The notes under the pieces are model-generated. The model was given only the letters and a program-made list of their open reading frames with translations, did no database searches and had not been told where the DNA came from. From contig NZ_LR134318.1 in NCBI RefSeq assembly GCF_900636825.1, positions 248,001 to 312,000 of the forward strand: DNA of 64,000 nucleotides. The letters run 5' to 3'. How positions within the stretch are numbered: the first letter of the stretch is position 1; each line of letters opens with the position of its first letter. This document shows positions 1 through 9,496 of the stretch, piece by piece. Made by a program: the position numbers and the translations under genes. Source of the DNA: Pseudomonas fluorescens. GTDB lineage: Bacteria > Pseudomonadota > Gammaproteobacteria > Pseudomonadales > Pseudomonadaceae.

Positions 1-497
1 TACGAGCCATAACGCGGCCCGTTCCAGCCTTCACGGTTATCTCCGCGTGGGTTGGAGCTGAACAACACGCCTCCCGTTTTCAACGCCGCATGCAATTGCT
101 TGAGTACGCGCGGCAACTCCTGCAGCGGCACGTGAAACAGCACCGCATTGGCAAAGATCCCGTCAAAGCGTTCAGCCGGCAGATCGAGCTTCAGAAAGTC
201 CTGCTGCAACACTTCGCACCCGCTGTCCTCACGGGCCATCCGCGCGAATTCCTGCGAACCGTCGAGGCCGACGGCAACATGCCCCATGCGGGTAAACGTC
301 TGCAAATCCCGCCCCGGCCCACAGCCGAAATCCAGAATCGTGAAGGGCGCTGAACCCTGGATATGCCGCAACAACGCATCGATGTTCTGGCTGACATCGT
401 GATCGCGGGTGCCTTCGCGAAAGTCTTCGGCCACCGAGTTGTAATGGCCGAGGGTGGTCGCGGTGATCTGGTCGAGATCGCTTGGAGTCTGCTTCAT
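1..497 (-). CDS. Class I SAM-dependent methyltransferase (3' end outside window)
   Basis: The visible 165 residues start at ATG 497 (MKQTPSDLDQ) and run off the left edge, so the C-terminus is missing. A glycine-rich SAM-binding motif I (ILDFGCGPGRD) lies near residue 55, followed by an acidic residue in VGLDGSQEF and a motif IV-like segment (FDGIFANAVLFHVP). This is the Rossmann-fold methyltransferase pattern that takes a methyl group from S-adenosylmethionine; the substrate cannot be read from the sequence. The 5' side abuts a REP pair, so it is probably not co-transcribed with the ABC genes that follow, which are on the same strand but ~125 bp away. Confidence 0.85.
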   Translation of the reverse strand, partial: MKQTPSDLDQITATTLGHYNSVAEDFREGTRDHDVSQNIDALLRHIQGSAPFTILDFGCGPGRDLQTFTRMGHVAVGLDGSQEFARMAREDSGCEVLQQDFLKLDLPAERFDGIFANAVLFHVPLQELPRVLKQLHAALKTGGVLFSSNPRGDNREGWNGPRYGS

Positions 498-540
498 GGT
501 CGACTGCGGTTCAGGGAGAGATTCTCCGACTATAAGCGAA

Positions 541-614
541 AAAATCGCAGCCTGCGGCAGCTCCTACAGGGAAACGCATTCCAATGTAGGAGCTGCCGCA
601 GGCTGCGATCTTTT
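541..614. repeat. REP inverted pair (family A)
   Basis: Two facing copies of the GCAGCCTGCGGCAGCTCC palindrome separated by about 16 bases. It sits between the methyltransferase and metI-like genes, in intergenic space, as is typical of Pseudomonas REP/REPIN elements. Confidence 0.9.
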
Positions 615-623
615 GATCTTGCT

Positions 624-1268
624 TCAGCGTTTGTTCAACCCCCGCGCCAACCGGTCCCCACCCAACTGAATCACCGCCACCAACGCCACCAGCAACGCAA
701 TCACGGTCAACATGATCTGGCTGTCAAAGCGTTGATAGCCGTAGCGATAAGCGATATCCCCTAAACCGCCAGCACCAATCGCGCCGGCCATCGCCGATGA
801 ATTGATCATCGTCACCAGCGTAATGGTGAAACCACCGACAATCCCCGGCAGGGCTTCCGGCAACAGCACGTGCCAGACGATGTGCCAACGCCGGCAGCCC
901 ATCGCTTGTGCAGCTTCGACCAAACCATGATCGACCTCGCGCAGACTTACCTCGGCGATCCGCGCGAAGAACGGCGTGGCAGCGATCGTCAACGGCACAA
1001 CCGCTGCCCAGACGCCATACGTGGTGCCGACAATCAAACGGGTGAACGGGATCAGCGCGACCATCAGGATCAGAAACGGGATCGAACGGAACAGATTGAC
1101 GAACGCGCCCAAGGCACGATTCAACACTGGCGCTTCGTAGATGCCGCCCTTGTCGCTGGTGACCAGAATGACCGCCATGGGAATGCCCACCAAAAGCGCG
1201 ATCAGCGATGACACACCAACCATCAGGAACGTGTCGATAAACCCCTGCCACAAGCGATCAAGCCACAT
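624..1268 (-). CDS. metI: MetI-type ABC transporter permease
   Basis: 214-residue inner-membrane permease with about five hydrophobic segments and the EAA-type coupling loop ([13 protein letters not shown]) that docks on the ATPase. The start ATG 1268 (MWLDRLWQG) overlaps the end of the upstream ATPase gene by 11 bases, so the two are translationally coupled; a longer reading from 1343 would run deep into that gene. MetI normally forms the channel of the D/L-methionine importer. Here the whole met-type transporter lies downstream of two sfnB-like genes and a DszA-like monooxygenase, so the cargo is more likely an organosulfur compound related to methionine than methionine alone (inference). 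Confidence 0.9.
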   Translation of the reverse strand: MWLDRLWQGFIDTFLMVGVSSLIALLVGIPMAVILVTSDKGGIYEAPVLNRALGAFVNLFRSIPFLILMVALIPFTRLIVGTTYGVWAAVVPLTIAATPFFARIAEVSLREVDHGLVEAAQAMGCRRWHIVWHVLLPEALPGIVGGFTITLVTMINSSAMAGAIGAGGLGDIAYRYGYQRFDSQIMLTVIALLVALVAVIQLGGDRLARGLNKR

Positions 1269-2379
1269 AGCCCAACACCTCCACTCGTTGCGCCCATGGC
1301 GCGGCGCGTTCGCGCAGTTGGTCGGCGTCGAACACCGAGCCACGCACGGCCAATATCAATTGCCCCAGCGCATGCCCCTGAATCCGTTCGACGCCGCCCT
1401 GAAGCAACTGCACCCGGCCACCGAGCCCGGCGAAGAGTGCGGCCAGATCCGGCTCGTCACGGGCGCTGCCAGTAAACTGCAGACGCAACACCAGCGCGGC
1501 CTCGGAGGAGGGCGCCTGTGGCTGCAAACGACGTTGCAACTCGTCCGGCAGCGCGTGTTGCAGCGGCGCGAGCAAGGTTTGGCTGACCTCATGGCGCGGA
1601 TTGCCGAACACCTCCCACACCGGGCCTTGCTCAACGATGCGCCCGTGTTCAAGCACCACGACGCGGTCGCAGATTTCGCGAATCACCGCCATCTCGTGGG
1701 TGATCAGCACGATGGTCAGCCCCAGGCGTTTGTTGATCTCGCGCAACAGGCCGAGGATCGATTGGGTCGTCTCCGGATCCAGCGCCGAAGTGGCTTCGTC
1801 GCACAACAAGATGTCGGGGTCGTGCACCAGCGCGCGAGCGATGCCGACGCGTTGTTTCTGCCCACCGGAAAGCTGTGCCGGATACGCATTGTGCTTGCTT
1901 TGCAGGCCGACCAGCTCCAGCAATTCGCGCACTTTTTGCTCGCGCTGCTCTTTCGGCACGCCAGCCACTTTCAGCGGCAGTTCAACGTTCTGCCAGACGG
2001 TCTTGGCCGACATCAGATTGAAGTGCTGAAAGATCATGCCGATGCGCCGCCGCAGTGCGACAAGGCGGTCTTCATCGAACCCGCCGATGTACACTTGATC
2101 GATCAGCACCCGGCCCGTCGTCGGTTGCTCCAGACGATTGATCGTACGGATCAGCGACGATTTGCCGGCGCCGCTGCGGCCGATAATGCCGAACACCTCG
2201 CCACGCTGAATCGCCAGATCGATGCCCTGTAACGCCGCGACCGGGCCCTGTCGGCCCTGGTAGGTTTTGCCCAGGCCGATGAAGCGTATGTGCGCGCGGT
2301 TGAGCTCAGGATGCAGTTCGGTTTGTTCAGCAGCGTGTGGCTCTGGAGTCTCCAGTCGCCGTTGGATCGCGGCCGTCAT
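1258..2379 (-). CDS. metN: MetN-type ABC transporter ATP-binding protein
   Basis: 373-residue ATPase. Walker [10 protein letters not shown] lies near residue 67, the signature [15 protein letters not shown] and Walker [14 protein letters not shown] follow, and the last ~80 residues form the NIL-type regulatory domain that in MetN senses intracellular substrate. There is an N-terminal extension of about 30 residues before the ABC core. ATG 2379 is chosen because it comes two bases after the TGA of metQ; the upstream alternative at 2394 is a TTG inside metQ. Energises import through MetI. Confidence 0.92.
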   Translation of the reverse strand: MTAAIQRRLETPEPHAAEQTELHPELNRAHIRFIGLGKTYQGRQGPVAALQGIDLAIQRGEVFGIIGRSGAGKSSLIRTINRLEQPTTGRVLIDQVYIGGFDEDRLVALRRRIGMIFQHFNLMSAKTVWQNVELPLKVAGVPKEQREQKVRELLELVGLQSKHNAYPAQLSGGQKQRVGIARALVHDPDILLCDEATSALDPETTQSILGLLREINKRLGLTIVLITHEMAVIREICDRVVVLEHGRIVEQGPVWEVFGNPRHEVSQTLLAPLQHALPDELQRRLQPQAPSSEAALVLRLQFTGSARDEPDLAALFAGLGGRVQLLQGGVERIQGHALGQLILAVRGSVFDADQLRERAAPWAQRVEVLGYVA

Positions 2380-2381
2380 GT

Positions 2382-3191
2382 TCAGCTTTCCCAACCGGCC
2401 TGATACAGCTTGCCGTGAGACTTGTCCAACGCCGCGCGAACGGCGGGAGAATGCTGGTAAATGTCGACGAACTTGATCAGGCGTGGGTCAGTCTTGCTCT
2501 TCGGCTGGATAACGAACTGGATTACGTATTCCTTGTGATCGAGCCCGTCGAACAGCAGCGCCGAGCCGGCATCGAAGGTCTTCGCCAGGCGAATGTACGC
2601 CGGGTAACCCTGGACCAGATCGGCGTCGTCATAGGCGCGCACCAGTTGCACGGCTTCGACTTGCAGGATCTTGATCTTCTTCGGGTTGGTGACAATGTCG
2701 TCTTCGGTCGCCTTATAGCCGACGCCCGGCTTAAGGGTGATCAGCCCCGCTTTGGCGAGCAGTTGCAGACCGCGTCCGCTGTTGATCGGATCGTTGGCGA
2801 TCGCGACGCTGGCGCCTTCAGGCAGGTCATCGAAGCTTTTGTATTTTTTCGAATAGAGACCGACGTTGTTGATGATGCCCGGGGCAAAAGGCACCAGATC
2901 AAAACCGGACGCGGCTTTGGCGTTTTCCAGGAACGGGATGTGCTGGAAATAGTTCACGTCGATGTCGCCGGCGGCGAGGCTGACGTTGGGTGCGATCCAG
3001 TCGGTGAATTCCACCAGTTCGACTTTGAGTCCCTGTTTGGAGGCCTCTTCAACGGCTGCTTCCAAGGGGATGGCGAAGGCGGCGGTGGTGCCGATTTTCA
3101 GCGGCGCATCAGCGGCGAATACCGTTGCGCTGAACAGGCCGAGGGCCAGGGCCAGTGCTTTGACTGGGTGGGACAGGATTTTTTTGGTCAT
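2382..3191 (-). CDS. metQ: MetQ-type substrate-binding lipoprotein/periplasmic protein
   Basis: 269 residues from ATG 3191 ([18 protein letters not shown]), with a hydrophobic signal sequence cut after ATVFA-AD. No lipobox cysteine is visible, unlike E. coli MetQ. The mature chain is a NLPA/MetQ family binding protein (motifs [21 protein letters not shown] and a C-terminal [14 protein letters not shown]). It delivers substrate to the MetI-MetN complex. It is separated from the DszA-like monooxygenase upstream by a REP pair, which may lower or stabilise the message in this segment of the operon. Confidence 0.9.
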   Translation of the reverse strand: MTKKILSHPVKALALALGLFSATVFAADAPLKIGTTAAFAIPLEAAVEEASKQGLKVELVEFTDWIAPNVSLAAGDIDVNYFQHIPFLENAKAASGFDLVPFAPGIINNVGLYSKKYKSFDDLPEGASVAIANDPINSGRGLQLLAKAGLITLKPGVGYKATEDDIVTNPKKIKILQVEAVQLVRAYDDADLVQGYPAYIRLAKTFDAGSALLFDGLDHKEYVIQFVIQPKSKTDPRLIKFVDIYQHSPAVRAALDKSHGKLYQAGWES

Positions 3192-3239
3192 GGTGGTTTT
3201 TCCAGTCAGTGCATGAAGTTGCGGTGTATTGAATGGCCA

Positions 3240-3314
3240 CATCGCTGGCAAGCCAGCTCCCACAGGTTTCGTGAACGCCACAGACCCTTGTGGGAGCTGG
3301 CTTGCCAGCGATGC
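3240..3314. repeat. REP inverted pair (family B)
   Basis: Facing copies of TCGCTGGCAAGCCAGCTCCC, about 20 bases apart, in the gap between the monooxygenase gene and metQ. It is a different sequence family from the GCAGCCTGC element. Confidence 0.88.
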
Positions 3315-3316
3315 TT

Positions 3317-4675
3317 TTAGCGTCGGTACGAAGATCCGGTGTGTTGTTCAGGCAACTGCGCCTCACCGTGAAACAGCTTCTCGCGCAAGCTGCCGTCGTC
3401 GTACGCGGTCTTGTACGAGCCGCGCCGCTGCAATTCGGGAATCACCAGTTCGATGAAATCCACGTAGCTCTCCGGCGTGACAATCCGGGTCAGGTTGAAG
3501 CCGTCCAGACCGGTTTCGGCAATCCACGATTCCAGCTCATCGGCCACCTGCTCGGGCGAACCGACCACCGTGATGTAGCGACCGCCGAGGGCGTGCTGAT
3601 CGAGCAATTTGCGCCGGGTCCAGTCGTTGTTCTGCAGATTTCTGGTGGCCGACTGGATGGCGTTGCTCTTCACGTACTGAATCGGTTCGTCGATTTCGTA
3701 CCGGGAAAAGTCGATGCCGGTAGACGCGGAAAAATGCGCCACGCCGGCCTCGGCACTGGCGTAGCTGAGGTACTCGGCATGCTTGGCCCACGCCGCTTCT
3801 TCAGTGATGCCGACGATGACGTTGAGGCCCATGAACACTTTGATGTCTTGAGGATTACGCCCGGCTGCAACAGCGCTGGCGCGGACCTTATCGACCTGTA
3901 CTTTGGTCGAGGGTCTGTTCTGGCCGCTGATAAATACGCACTCAGCGTGACGGCCAGCGAAGAGCAAGCCTCGATCGGAACTGCCGGCCTGGAACAGCAC
4001 AGGCGTGCGCTGCGGCGACGGTTCGCAGAGGTGATAACCCTCGACCTGATAGAACTCACCCTTGTGCTCGACCTTGTGCACTTTTGCCGGGTCGGCGTAG
4101 ATGCGCCGCGCGCGGTCGTTGAGCACCGCGCCATTTTCCCAGCTGCCTTCCCAGAGTTTGTACAGCACCTGCAGGTACTCGTCGGCCTGATCGTAGCGCC
4201 GGTCATGTTCGACCTGTTCGCTGAGGCCCATGGCTTTTGCGGCGCTGTCGAGGTAGCCGGTGACGATGTTCCAGCCGATGCGACCACGGCTCAAATGATC
4301 GAGCGTCGACATGCGCCGGGCGAACAGATACGGCGGCTCGTAGGTGAGATTGGCAGTGAGGCCGAAACCCAGATTTTTCGTCACCGCAGCCATCGCCGAC
4401 ACCAGCAACAGCGGATCGTTGACTGGCAACTGGATCGATTCCTTCAGCGGCACATCGACCGAGTTCTGATAAACGTCGTAGACGCCGACGATGTCAGCGA
4501 TGAACAGTCCGTCGAACAGTCCGCGCTCAAGCAATTGCGCCAGTTCAGTCCAGTATTCAATGGTGTTGTAGCGCGTGGAAGTATCACGCGGGTGCGTCCA
4601 CAAACCGTGATTGATGTGGCCGATGCAGTTCATGTTGAACGCGTTGAGCAGGATCTTCTTTTTTGCAGCGCTCAT
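3317..4675 (-). CDS. FMN-dependent monooxygenase, DszA/NtaA/SnaA family
   Basis: 452 residues of the bacterial luciferase-like fold. N-terminal NAFNMNCIGHINHGLW, then the family stretch HLSRGRIGWNIVTGYLDSAA near residue 130 and VVGSPEQVADELESW toward the C-terminus. Members use reduced FMN and oxygen to open sulfones (DszA), aminopolycarboxylates (NtaA) or similar compounds; the sulfur-related neighbours favour an organosulfur substrate. ATG 4675 overlaps the TGA of the sfnB-like gene upstream (TGATG), so both are coupled. A partner NADH:FMN reductase is not encoded in the operon. Confidence 0.88.
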   Translation of the reverse strand: MSAAKKKILLNAFNMNCIGHINHGLWTHPRDTSTRYNTIEYWTELAQLLERGLFDGLFIADIVGVYDVYQNSVDVPLKESIQLPVNDPLLLVSAMAAVTKNLGFGLTANLTYEPPYLFARRMSTLDHLSRGRIGWNIVTGYLDSAAKAMGLSEQVEHDRRYDQADEYLQVLYKLWEGSWENGAVLNDRARRIYADPAKVHKVEHKGEFYQVEGYHLCEPSPQRTPVLFQAGSSDRGLLFAGRHAECVFISGQNRPSTKVQVDKVRASAVAAGRNPQDIKVFMGLNVIVGITEEAAWAKHAEYLSYASAEAGVAHFSASTGIDFSRYEIDEPIQYVKSNAIQSATRNLQNNDWTRRKLLDQHALGGRYITVVGSPEQVADELESWIAETGLDGFNLTRIVTPESYVDFIELVIPELQRRGSYKTAYDDGSLREKLFHGEAQLPEQHTGSSYRR

Positions 4676-5868
4676 CAGATCGTCCCTCGTAACGGCGGGT
4701 TTTCGTCGTTGAGGTAGTAATTGCCCACCGCGTGATACTTCCAGCGCACCGGGTCGTGCAGGGTGTGCACGCGGGCGTTGCGCCAGTGGCGGTCGAGACC
4801 GTGTTCGATCAAGGTGGCTTGGCTGCCGGCCAGTTCGAATAATGTGCTGCCGGCGGCGAGGGAAATTTCCGTGCTGATCGCCCGCGCTTCGGCCACTGCA
4901 ATCGACGCAGCGGCGACGGTTTCGGCGTTGGTCTCGGCTTGCGCCGCATCGAGAAATTCGCCGGCGCGTTCCAGCAGAGCTTCGGTGGCGTGCAGGCGAA
5001 TGCTCAAGTGGCCGAAGCTTTTCAGCGTCAGTGGATCGTCGGTGGCTTTGTCATTGCCCGAATCGATCCACGGGCGGGTTTTGCTGCGCACAAAGTGCAG
5101 GGCGTCTTCATAAGCGGCGCGGGCAATGCCGGTATCGATGGCCGCGTGAAGAATCTGCGCCAGCGGACCGACGGTGGTCGGGCGTTCGAAAGCGCTTTGA
5201 AACGGCAGCACATCTTCAGCCGCCACATAGACATCTTCGAACACCACTGAGCCGCTGCCGGTGGTGCGCTGGCCAAAGCCGCTCCAGTCGTCGATTACGG
5301 TCAGGCCCTTGCTCTGGCGCGGGACGAAGGCCAGTTGCTGCACACCATTTTCATCGATCACCGACGTCGGAATGCGCTGCGCGTAAATCGCGCCGGTCGC
5401 ATAGAATTTGCGCCCGTTGATGCGATAGCCATCGCCGTCGCGTGTGAGGCGGGTGACCCGGTCGTGTGCGGTCTTGGTGCCCAGTTCCGCCAAGGCATTA
5501 CCGAAGCGTTGGCCGGCAAGGACTTCGGCATACAGTCGTTGTTTTTGTTGATCGCTGCCGTTCACCCGCAGCACTTCGAGTGCGTAGAAATGGTTCTGTG
5601 GAATCTGCCCGAGGGAACCGTCAGCCTGCGCGATCAGCGCGATGACTTTCGCCAGGGTCACGTTGGAAACGCCGGCGCCGCCGAATGCCTTCGGCACGGT
5701 GATGCCCCACAGGCCGGAGCGGGAAAATACCTCCAGCTCCGGCAGCGGCAGACGCCGCTCGCGGTCGCGCAGCGCGCTGTCGCGTTTGAAATCTTCGGCC
5801 AGGTCGCTGGCGACGATCAGGGCTTGCTCATCGCTGGTGATGACCGCGACGTGATGGGAAAGCGTCAT
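4675..5868 (-). CDS. SfnB-family sulfur-acquisition flavoprotein (paralogue 2)
   Basis: 397 residues of acyl-CoA-dehydrogenase fold. Motifs include GSLGQIPQNHFYALE, ATGAIYAQRIPTSVI, DDWSGFGQRTTGSGSV and a C-terminal HWRNARVHTLHDPVRWKYH shared with its upstream paralogue. The ATG at 5868 is preceded by GGAGAAAAAC; the GTG 12 bases earlier lacks spacing to a ribosome site. Family members (SfnB, DszC-like) are FMNH2-dependent monooxygenases or desulfurisation enzymes induced under sulfate starvation. Together with the next gene, which is DszA-like, it resembles a two-step DszC-DszA oxidation. Confidence 0.85.
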   Translation of the reverse strand: MTLSHHVAVITSDEQALIVASDLAEDFKRDSALRDRERRLPLPELEVFSRSGLWGITVPKAFGGAGVSNVTLAKVIALIAQADGSLGQIPQNHFYALEVLRVNGSDQQKQRLYAEVLAGQRFGNALAELGTKTAHDRVTRLTRDGDGYRINGRKFYATGAIYAQRIPTSVIDENGVQQLAFVPRQSKGLTVIDDWSGFGQRTTGSGSVVFEDVYVAAEDVLPFQSAFERPTTVGPLAQILHAAIDTGIARAAYEDALHFVRSKTRPWIDSGNDKATDDPLTLKSFGHLSIRLHATEALLERAGEFLDAAQAETNAETVAAASIAVAEARAISTEISLAAGSTLFELAGSQATLIEHGLDRHWRNARVHTLHDPVRWKYHAVGNYYLNDENPPLRGTI

Positions 5869-5904
5869 GTTTTTCTCCACTGCTCTTGAGAAAGTGTGCG
5901 GTCG

Positions 5905-7146
5905 TCAGATCCAGGAATGGCGCGCCGGTAAAGTACCGTTGAGGCGATAGGCGCCGACTGCGTGATACTTCCAGCGCACCGGGTCATGCAGGGTGTGCAC
6001 GCGGGCATTGCGCCAGTGGCGGTCGAGGTTGAATTCGGCGAGGGTGGCGCGACTGCCGGCCAGTTCGAACAGCTTCTCGCTGGCCTGCAACGAGATCTCG
6101 GTGGTCAGCACTTTCGCCTCGGCCACGGCAATCGACGCGCGGGCGGCGGATTCGGCAGTCAGCGGCGCGGCGTGCACCTGATCGAGCACTTGTCCGGCCT
6201 TGCGCAACAGCGCTTCGGCGGCGTGCAACTCGATCTTCAGTTTGCCGATGTCGGCGATCACATAGAGGTCATCACTGGCGCGTTCGACTTTGGCATCGAT
6301 CCATGGTCGCGCGCGGGTTTTGACGAACTCGATGGCGTCATCGATCGCGCCGCGTGCGATCCCGGCGTCGATCGCCGCTTGGATCAGCTGCGACACCGCG
6401 CCTTGGGTGTTCGGGCTTTCATTGATCTTCCAGTTGTCGACCACCAACGCCGCTTCGACGCGCACGTTCTTGAGCAGAATCGTGCCGCTGGCCGTGGTGC
6501 GCTGACCGAAGCCCGACCAGTCGTCAACGATGCGCAAACCCGGTGTGCCGCGACGGACGAAGGCCAGCACTTGCTTGCCGTCATCGTTAAGCGCTTTCAC
6601 CGCGACCCAATGTGCGAACAAGGCGCCAGTTGAGTAGAACTTCTGGCCGTTGATCACGTAATCATCGCCGTCGGCAGTGATCCGCGCTTTCAGTTCCAGA
6701 GTGTTATTGGTGCCGCGTTCCGGGCCGGCATTGCCGATGCGCCAGCCTTCAAGAACACTTTGGAACAGCTGCTTTTTCTGCTCTTGGTTGGCGCAGCCAA
6801 GCACCAGATGGATGATGCCGAACTGGTTCTGCGGAATCTGCCCGAGCGCCGGGTCGGCGGCGGAAACAATGGAGAAGACTTCGGCCAGCGTCACGAACGA
6901 CACCTGCGGGCCACCGTATTCGCGGGGGATGGCAATGCTACCCAAACCACTGCGGGTGAACTGCTCGATTTCCGACCATGGCAACTTGCGCTGACGGTCG
7001 CGTTTGGCCGCCTGTACACGGGCGGTTTGCGCCAGCTCATGGGCAGCCTTGATGGCTTGGGCGTCGTTGCGCAAAACCTGCGCCGGCAGTAACAACGGGG
7101 CGATGTCCAGATCAGACTGGACGTGTGCATCGGCCAGACTGGACAT
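5905..7146 (-). CDS. SfnB-family sulfur-acquisition flavoprotein (paralogue 1)
   Basis: 413 residues, first gene of the leftward sulfur operon. It shares the PQNQFG, TGALFAHWV, DDWSGFGQRTTASG and NARVHTLHDPVRWKYH blocks with the gene behind it, showing a tandem duplication followed by divergence. ATG 7146 has AGGGAG about eight bases upstream; GTG 7155 would overlap that site. The predicted role is flavin-dependent oxidation of an organosulfur compound. An AT-rich region at 7287-7332, resembling the upstream regions of tauA and fliY, probably carries the promoter. Confidence 0.87.
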   Translation of the reverse strand: MSSLADAHVQSDLDIAPLLLPAQVLRNDAQAIKAAHELAQTARVQAAKRDRQRKLPWSEIEQFTRSGLGSIAIPREYGGPQVSFVTLAEVFSIVSAADPALGQIPQNQFGIIHLVLGCANQEQKKQLFQSVLEGWRIGNAGPERGTNNTLELKARITADGDDYVINGQKFYSTGALFAHWVAVKALNDDGKQVLAFVRRGTPGLRIVDDWSGFGQRTTASGTILLKNVRVEAALVVDNWKINESPNTQGAVSQLIQAAIDAGIARGAIDDAIEFVKTRARPWIDAKVERASDDLYVIADIGKLKIELHAAEALLRKAGQVLDQVHAAPLTAESAARASIAVAEAKVLTTEISLQASEKLFELAGSRATLAEFNLDRHWRNARVHTLHDPVRWKYHAVGAYRLNGTLPARHSWI

Positions 7147-7286
7147 CAGCGCCACTCCCTGGCTGCACGCAATGCCCTGGCGATCTGCACTGGGGTGATT
7201 GTGTTCCGGACCATACCTACCTCACATCTCATGAATAACACCGCAAGAGTGCGGCGAACGAAAGAATGTCCGGTGGTCCGGTGCAT

Positions 7287-7332
7287 ATACCCTAAGCGTG
7301 TATAAATATTAAATAAACTAACTTATAGGAAT
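7287..7332 (-). promoter_or_regulatory. Putative sulfur-starvation control region upstream of sfnB-like operon
   Basis: Read on the minus strand: GCATATTCCTATAAGTTAG, an AT-rich stretch, then CTTAGGGTAT. Related sequence lies upstream of fliY (11117-11152) and tauA (20795-20832). The likely ligand is CysB, the LysR regulator of sulfur starvation, but that is inferred from the regulated genes and not from a verified consensus. Confidence 0.45.
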
Positions 7333-7389
7333 ATGCATAGAAGGGGTGATGGTCGGGTTGGTTAACGGATTTTTCTGGGTTATGAGATC

Positions 7390-7494
7390 TGTGGCGAGGG
7401 GATTTATCCCCGATTGGTGCGCAGCGGCCCCGCTTTCAGGATCGAAAGCAGGGGCCTGCTGCGCAGTCCATCGGGGATAAATCCCCTCGCCACA
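7390..7494. repeat. Long inverted repeat (family C)
   Basis: Outer arms of 25 bases (TGTGGCGAGGGGATTTATCC at one end, its complement at the other) enclose a second inner stem around GCGCAGC/GCTGCGC and a CTTTC/GAAAG tip. The ~105-base element could fold into one long hairpin. It lies between the Ig-like gene and the sulfur operon. Confidence 0.88.
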
Positions 7495-7504
7495 ACGAAT
7501 TGGA

Positions 7505-8269
7505 TCAAGGCTTGCGGGACTCAGCAGCCTTCAGTTCCGACCTCAGCGGTGGCTTCAGGTAGGGATTTACACAGCCGATCTTCAATATGCGTGGTGGCGC
7601 CCAGCTCGAATTGTTGCCGACGCGGTCGATGACGCAGTAAGTCACATCCAGGCGCAGATCCTCGCCGGCTTCGACAATCACCGCCGGCGGCACCCAAACC
7701 TGAATCGGCAACCCGACATCTGCTGCGGTGATCGTAGCCAGATCCATTCGTACATCACCCCAGCGCAGCGTGATTTCATCACCTTCGGCCATGTTCAGAT
7801 AAGGCTCGATGGTCAGCGGTATGCCGCGTTTGATCTGATTGGCATTCACGCCCTGACGGCGGATGGTGTCGGGCAGCGTCACCGGGGCCAGTTGCTGGTT
7901 TTCGTCGGCGCATAGCGCTGCAGGCTGACCGCCGGGGCAATCGAGCTTCACCTGCACCGGTGTCGCCGGCGACAGCGCGGGATCCTGACCGATCTGCATC
8001 ACCCGGTAATGAATGCGCGCCGAACCGCTGGCCACGAAACTCTCCGGAACCCGCAGGCTGACTGGCGCGTCGACATCTTCAACGGTCAGTAGACGAGAGG
8101 CGACATAACAGTTGTTCCAGAACAACTCGATCAGGTCGCCGGCGTCCATGCCGGGATAGGGCTGCACATCGACCACAAGGTGCGCGGCCGCTGTCAGATT
8201 GATACCGGTTTTTTGTGCGAGCGCCAGAGTCGGCGCTGCCAGTTCGAGGGTATGCGAAGTGCGGGTCAT
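7505..8269 (-). CDS. Ig-like two-repeat protein of unknown function
   Basis: 254 residues from ATG 8269, which has AAGGAGA upstream; a longer in-frame reading from 8437 has no such signal. The chain carries two related ~80-residue units, about residues 31-111 and 151-233. Each shows a P-Y-x-x-M-x-x-G-D-x-I-x-L-x-W style start (VQPYPGMDAGDLIELFW and IEPYLNMAEGDEITLRW), a central VPxxxV segment and a late tyrosine motif (HYRVMQIG / TYCVIDRVGN). This suggests two beta-sandwich domains. No signal peptide or enzyme motif is visible. It stands alone between repeats; function unknown. Confidence 0.75.
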   Translation of the reverse strand: MTRTSHTLELAAPTLALAQKTGINLTAAAHLVVDVQPYPGMDAGDLIELFWNNCYVASRLLTVEDVDAPVSLRVPESFVASGSARIHYRVMQIGQDPALSPATPVQVKLDCPGGQPAALCADENQQLAPVTLPDTIRRQGVNANQIKRGIPLTIEPYLNMAEGDEITLRWGDVRMDLATITAADVGLPIQVWVPPAVIVEAGEDLRLDVTYCVIDRVGNNSSWAPPRILKIGCVNPYLKPPLRSELKAAESRKP

Positions 8270-8742
8270 CGATTTCTCTCCTTGAAGCGTAGCAACGAAG
8301 TCCGTTTCTGAATAAACCAAAAGGCGTGAATTAACAGGCAATACAACTGGCTGATCTTGTTGCGACAAAATGCTGGATGAATGAACTAACTTGAAGCGCT
8401 TGGCGCCTAGATAAGAGCGTGCGGGAAGTGGAGTCAATAGATGGATTTAGTTAATCCATGAATTACGGGTTAATCAGAAGCTTCCTACATTGCTCAGGGC
8501 TTCTGCCTAGGCTGGAAGTGGAATAGGGCTACGGTTTGAGGGTGTTTTCGCCGTCTGCAAGACACTTGATTTTCAACTCTGCCCCAGAGTTCCAGGCGGA
8601 TTTCTAACGGGTTGTACTGTTGCGGGAAATATATGCGTGGCGAATTTTATATCTTTGCAGGGCGGTTGTTGCAGAGGAGGTGTTAAACCTGGAGAAGCGC
8701 AACTTCCATCCATGGAAGTTGGCGATGGTGCGTTGAAAGTTC
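8270..8742. other. Intergenic region with small palindrome
   Basis: About 470 bases with no convincing gene on either strand. It should hold the promoter of the Ig-like gene (minus strand). The only clear structure is AACTTCCATCCATGGAAGTT at 8701-8720, nine-base arms around a two-base centre, about 20 bases past the end of the ATPase gene; it lacks a T-tract on either strand, so it is not a standard terminator. Confidence 0.5.
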
Positions 8743-9492
8743 TCAGGCGTGATTCAGAAACTTGCTGAGAAACTGCTTGGTGCGTTCTTCTTTTGGATTG
8801 GCAAACAACGCCTTCGCTTCACCTTGTTCGACGATCACGCCCTTGTCGAAAAACACCACACGGTTGGCCACGTCGCGAGCAAAACCCATCTCGTGGGTGA
8901 CGATCACCATGGTGCGTTTCTCTTCGGCAAGACCGCGAATGGTGGCCAGCACTTCACCCACCAGTTCCGGGTCGAGCGCCGAGGTTGGCTCGTCGAACAG
9001 GATCACTTCCGGCTCCATCGCCAGCGCACGGGCAATCGCCACGCGCTGTTGCTGGCCACCGGACAGACGACGCGGATAAGCGTCCTCCTTGCCCGCCAGG
9101 CCGACTTTGGCCATGAGCTTCTTGCCCAGGGCAATGGCGGCCTCGCGCGGCATCTTCTTGACCACGATCGGGCCTTCGATGACGTTTTCCAGCGCAGTGC
9201 GATGGGGGAACAGGTTGAAGTTCTGGAACACGAAGCCAACATGCTGGCGCAGGTTGCGCACCAACGCTTGCTGCTGGTTCAGCGGGCGGCTGGTATCGAT
9301 CTCGATATCGCCGACCTTGATCCGGCCGCTGGTGGGTTGTTCAAGGAAATTCAGGCAACGCAGGAACGTCGTTTTCCCCGAGCCACTTGGGCCGATGATC
9401 GCGACGACTTCGCCTTCCTTCACCTCCAGATCAATGCCGTTGAGCACGACCTGATTCTTGAATTGCTTGGTCAGTTTTTCCACGACAATCAT
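8743..9492 (-). CDS. tcyN: Cystine ABC transporter ATP-binding protein
   Basis: 249 residues, polar amino-acid ABC ATPase: Walker [10 protein letters not shown] near residue 34, signature [15 protein letters not shown], Walker [14 protein letters not shown] and switch histidine VTHEMGF. It is the last gene of a binding protein-permease-ATPase operon, with ATG 9492 four bases downstream of the permease stop at 9497. The adjacent D-cysteine desulfhydrase and serine acetyltransferase genes point to cystine/cysteine as the cargo (TcyJLN, YecC-like in E. coli). Confidence 0.9.
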   Translation of the reverse strand: MIVVEKLTKQFKNQVVLNGIDLEVKEGEVVAIIGPSGSGKTTFLRCLNFLEQPTSGRIKVGDIEIDTSRPLNQQQALVRNLRQHVGFVFQNFNLFPHRTALENVIEGPIVVKKMPREAAIALGKKLMAKVGLAGKEDAYPRRLSGGQQQRVAIARALAMEPEVILFDEPTSALDPELVGEVLATIRGLAEEKRTMVIVTHEMGFARDVANRVVFFDKGVIVEQGEAKALFANPKEERTKQFLSKFLNHA

Positions 9493-9496
9493 CGTG

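Noticed and set aside
4675..7146. Ordinary acyl-CoA dehydrogenases of fatty-acid breakdown
   Set aside because: Block order matches SfnB/DszC-type proteins and the genes sit in an operon with a DszA-like enzyme.
8701..8720. Terminator for the cystine ATPase gene
   Set aside because: AACTTCCATCCATGGAAGTT has long arms but only a two-base centre and no T-tract on either strand.
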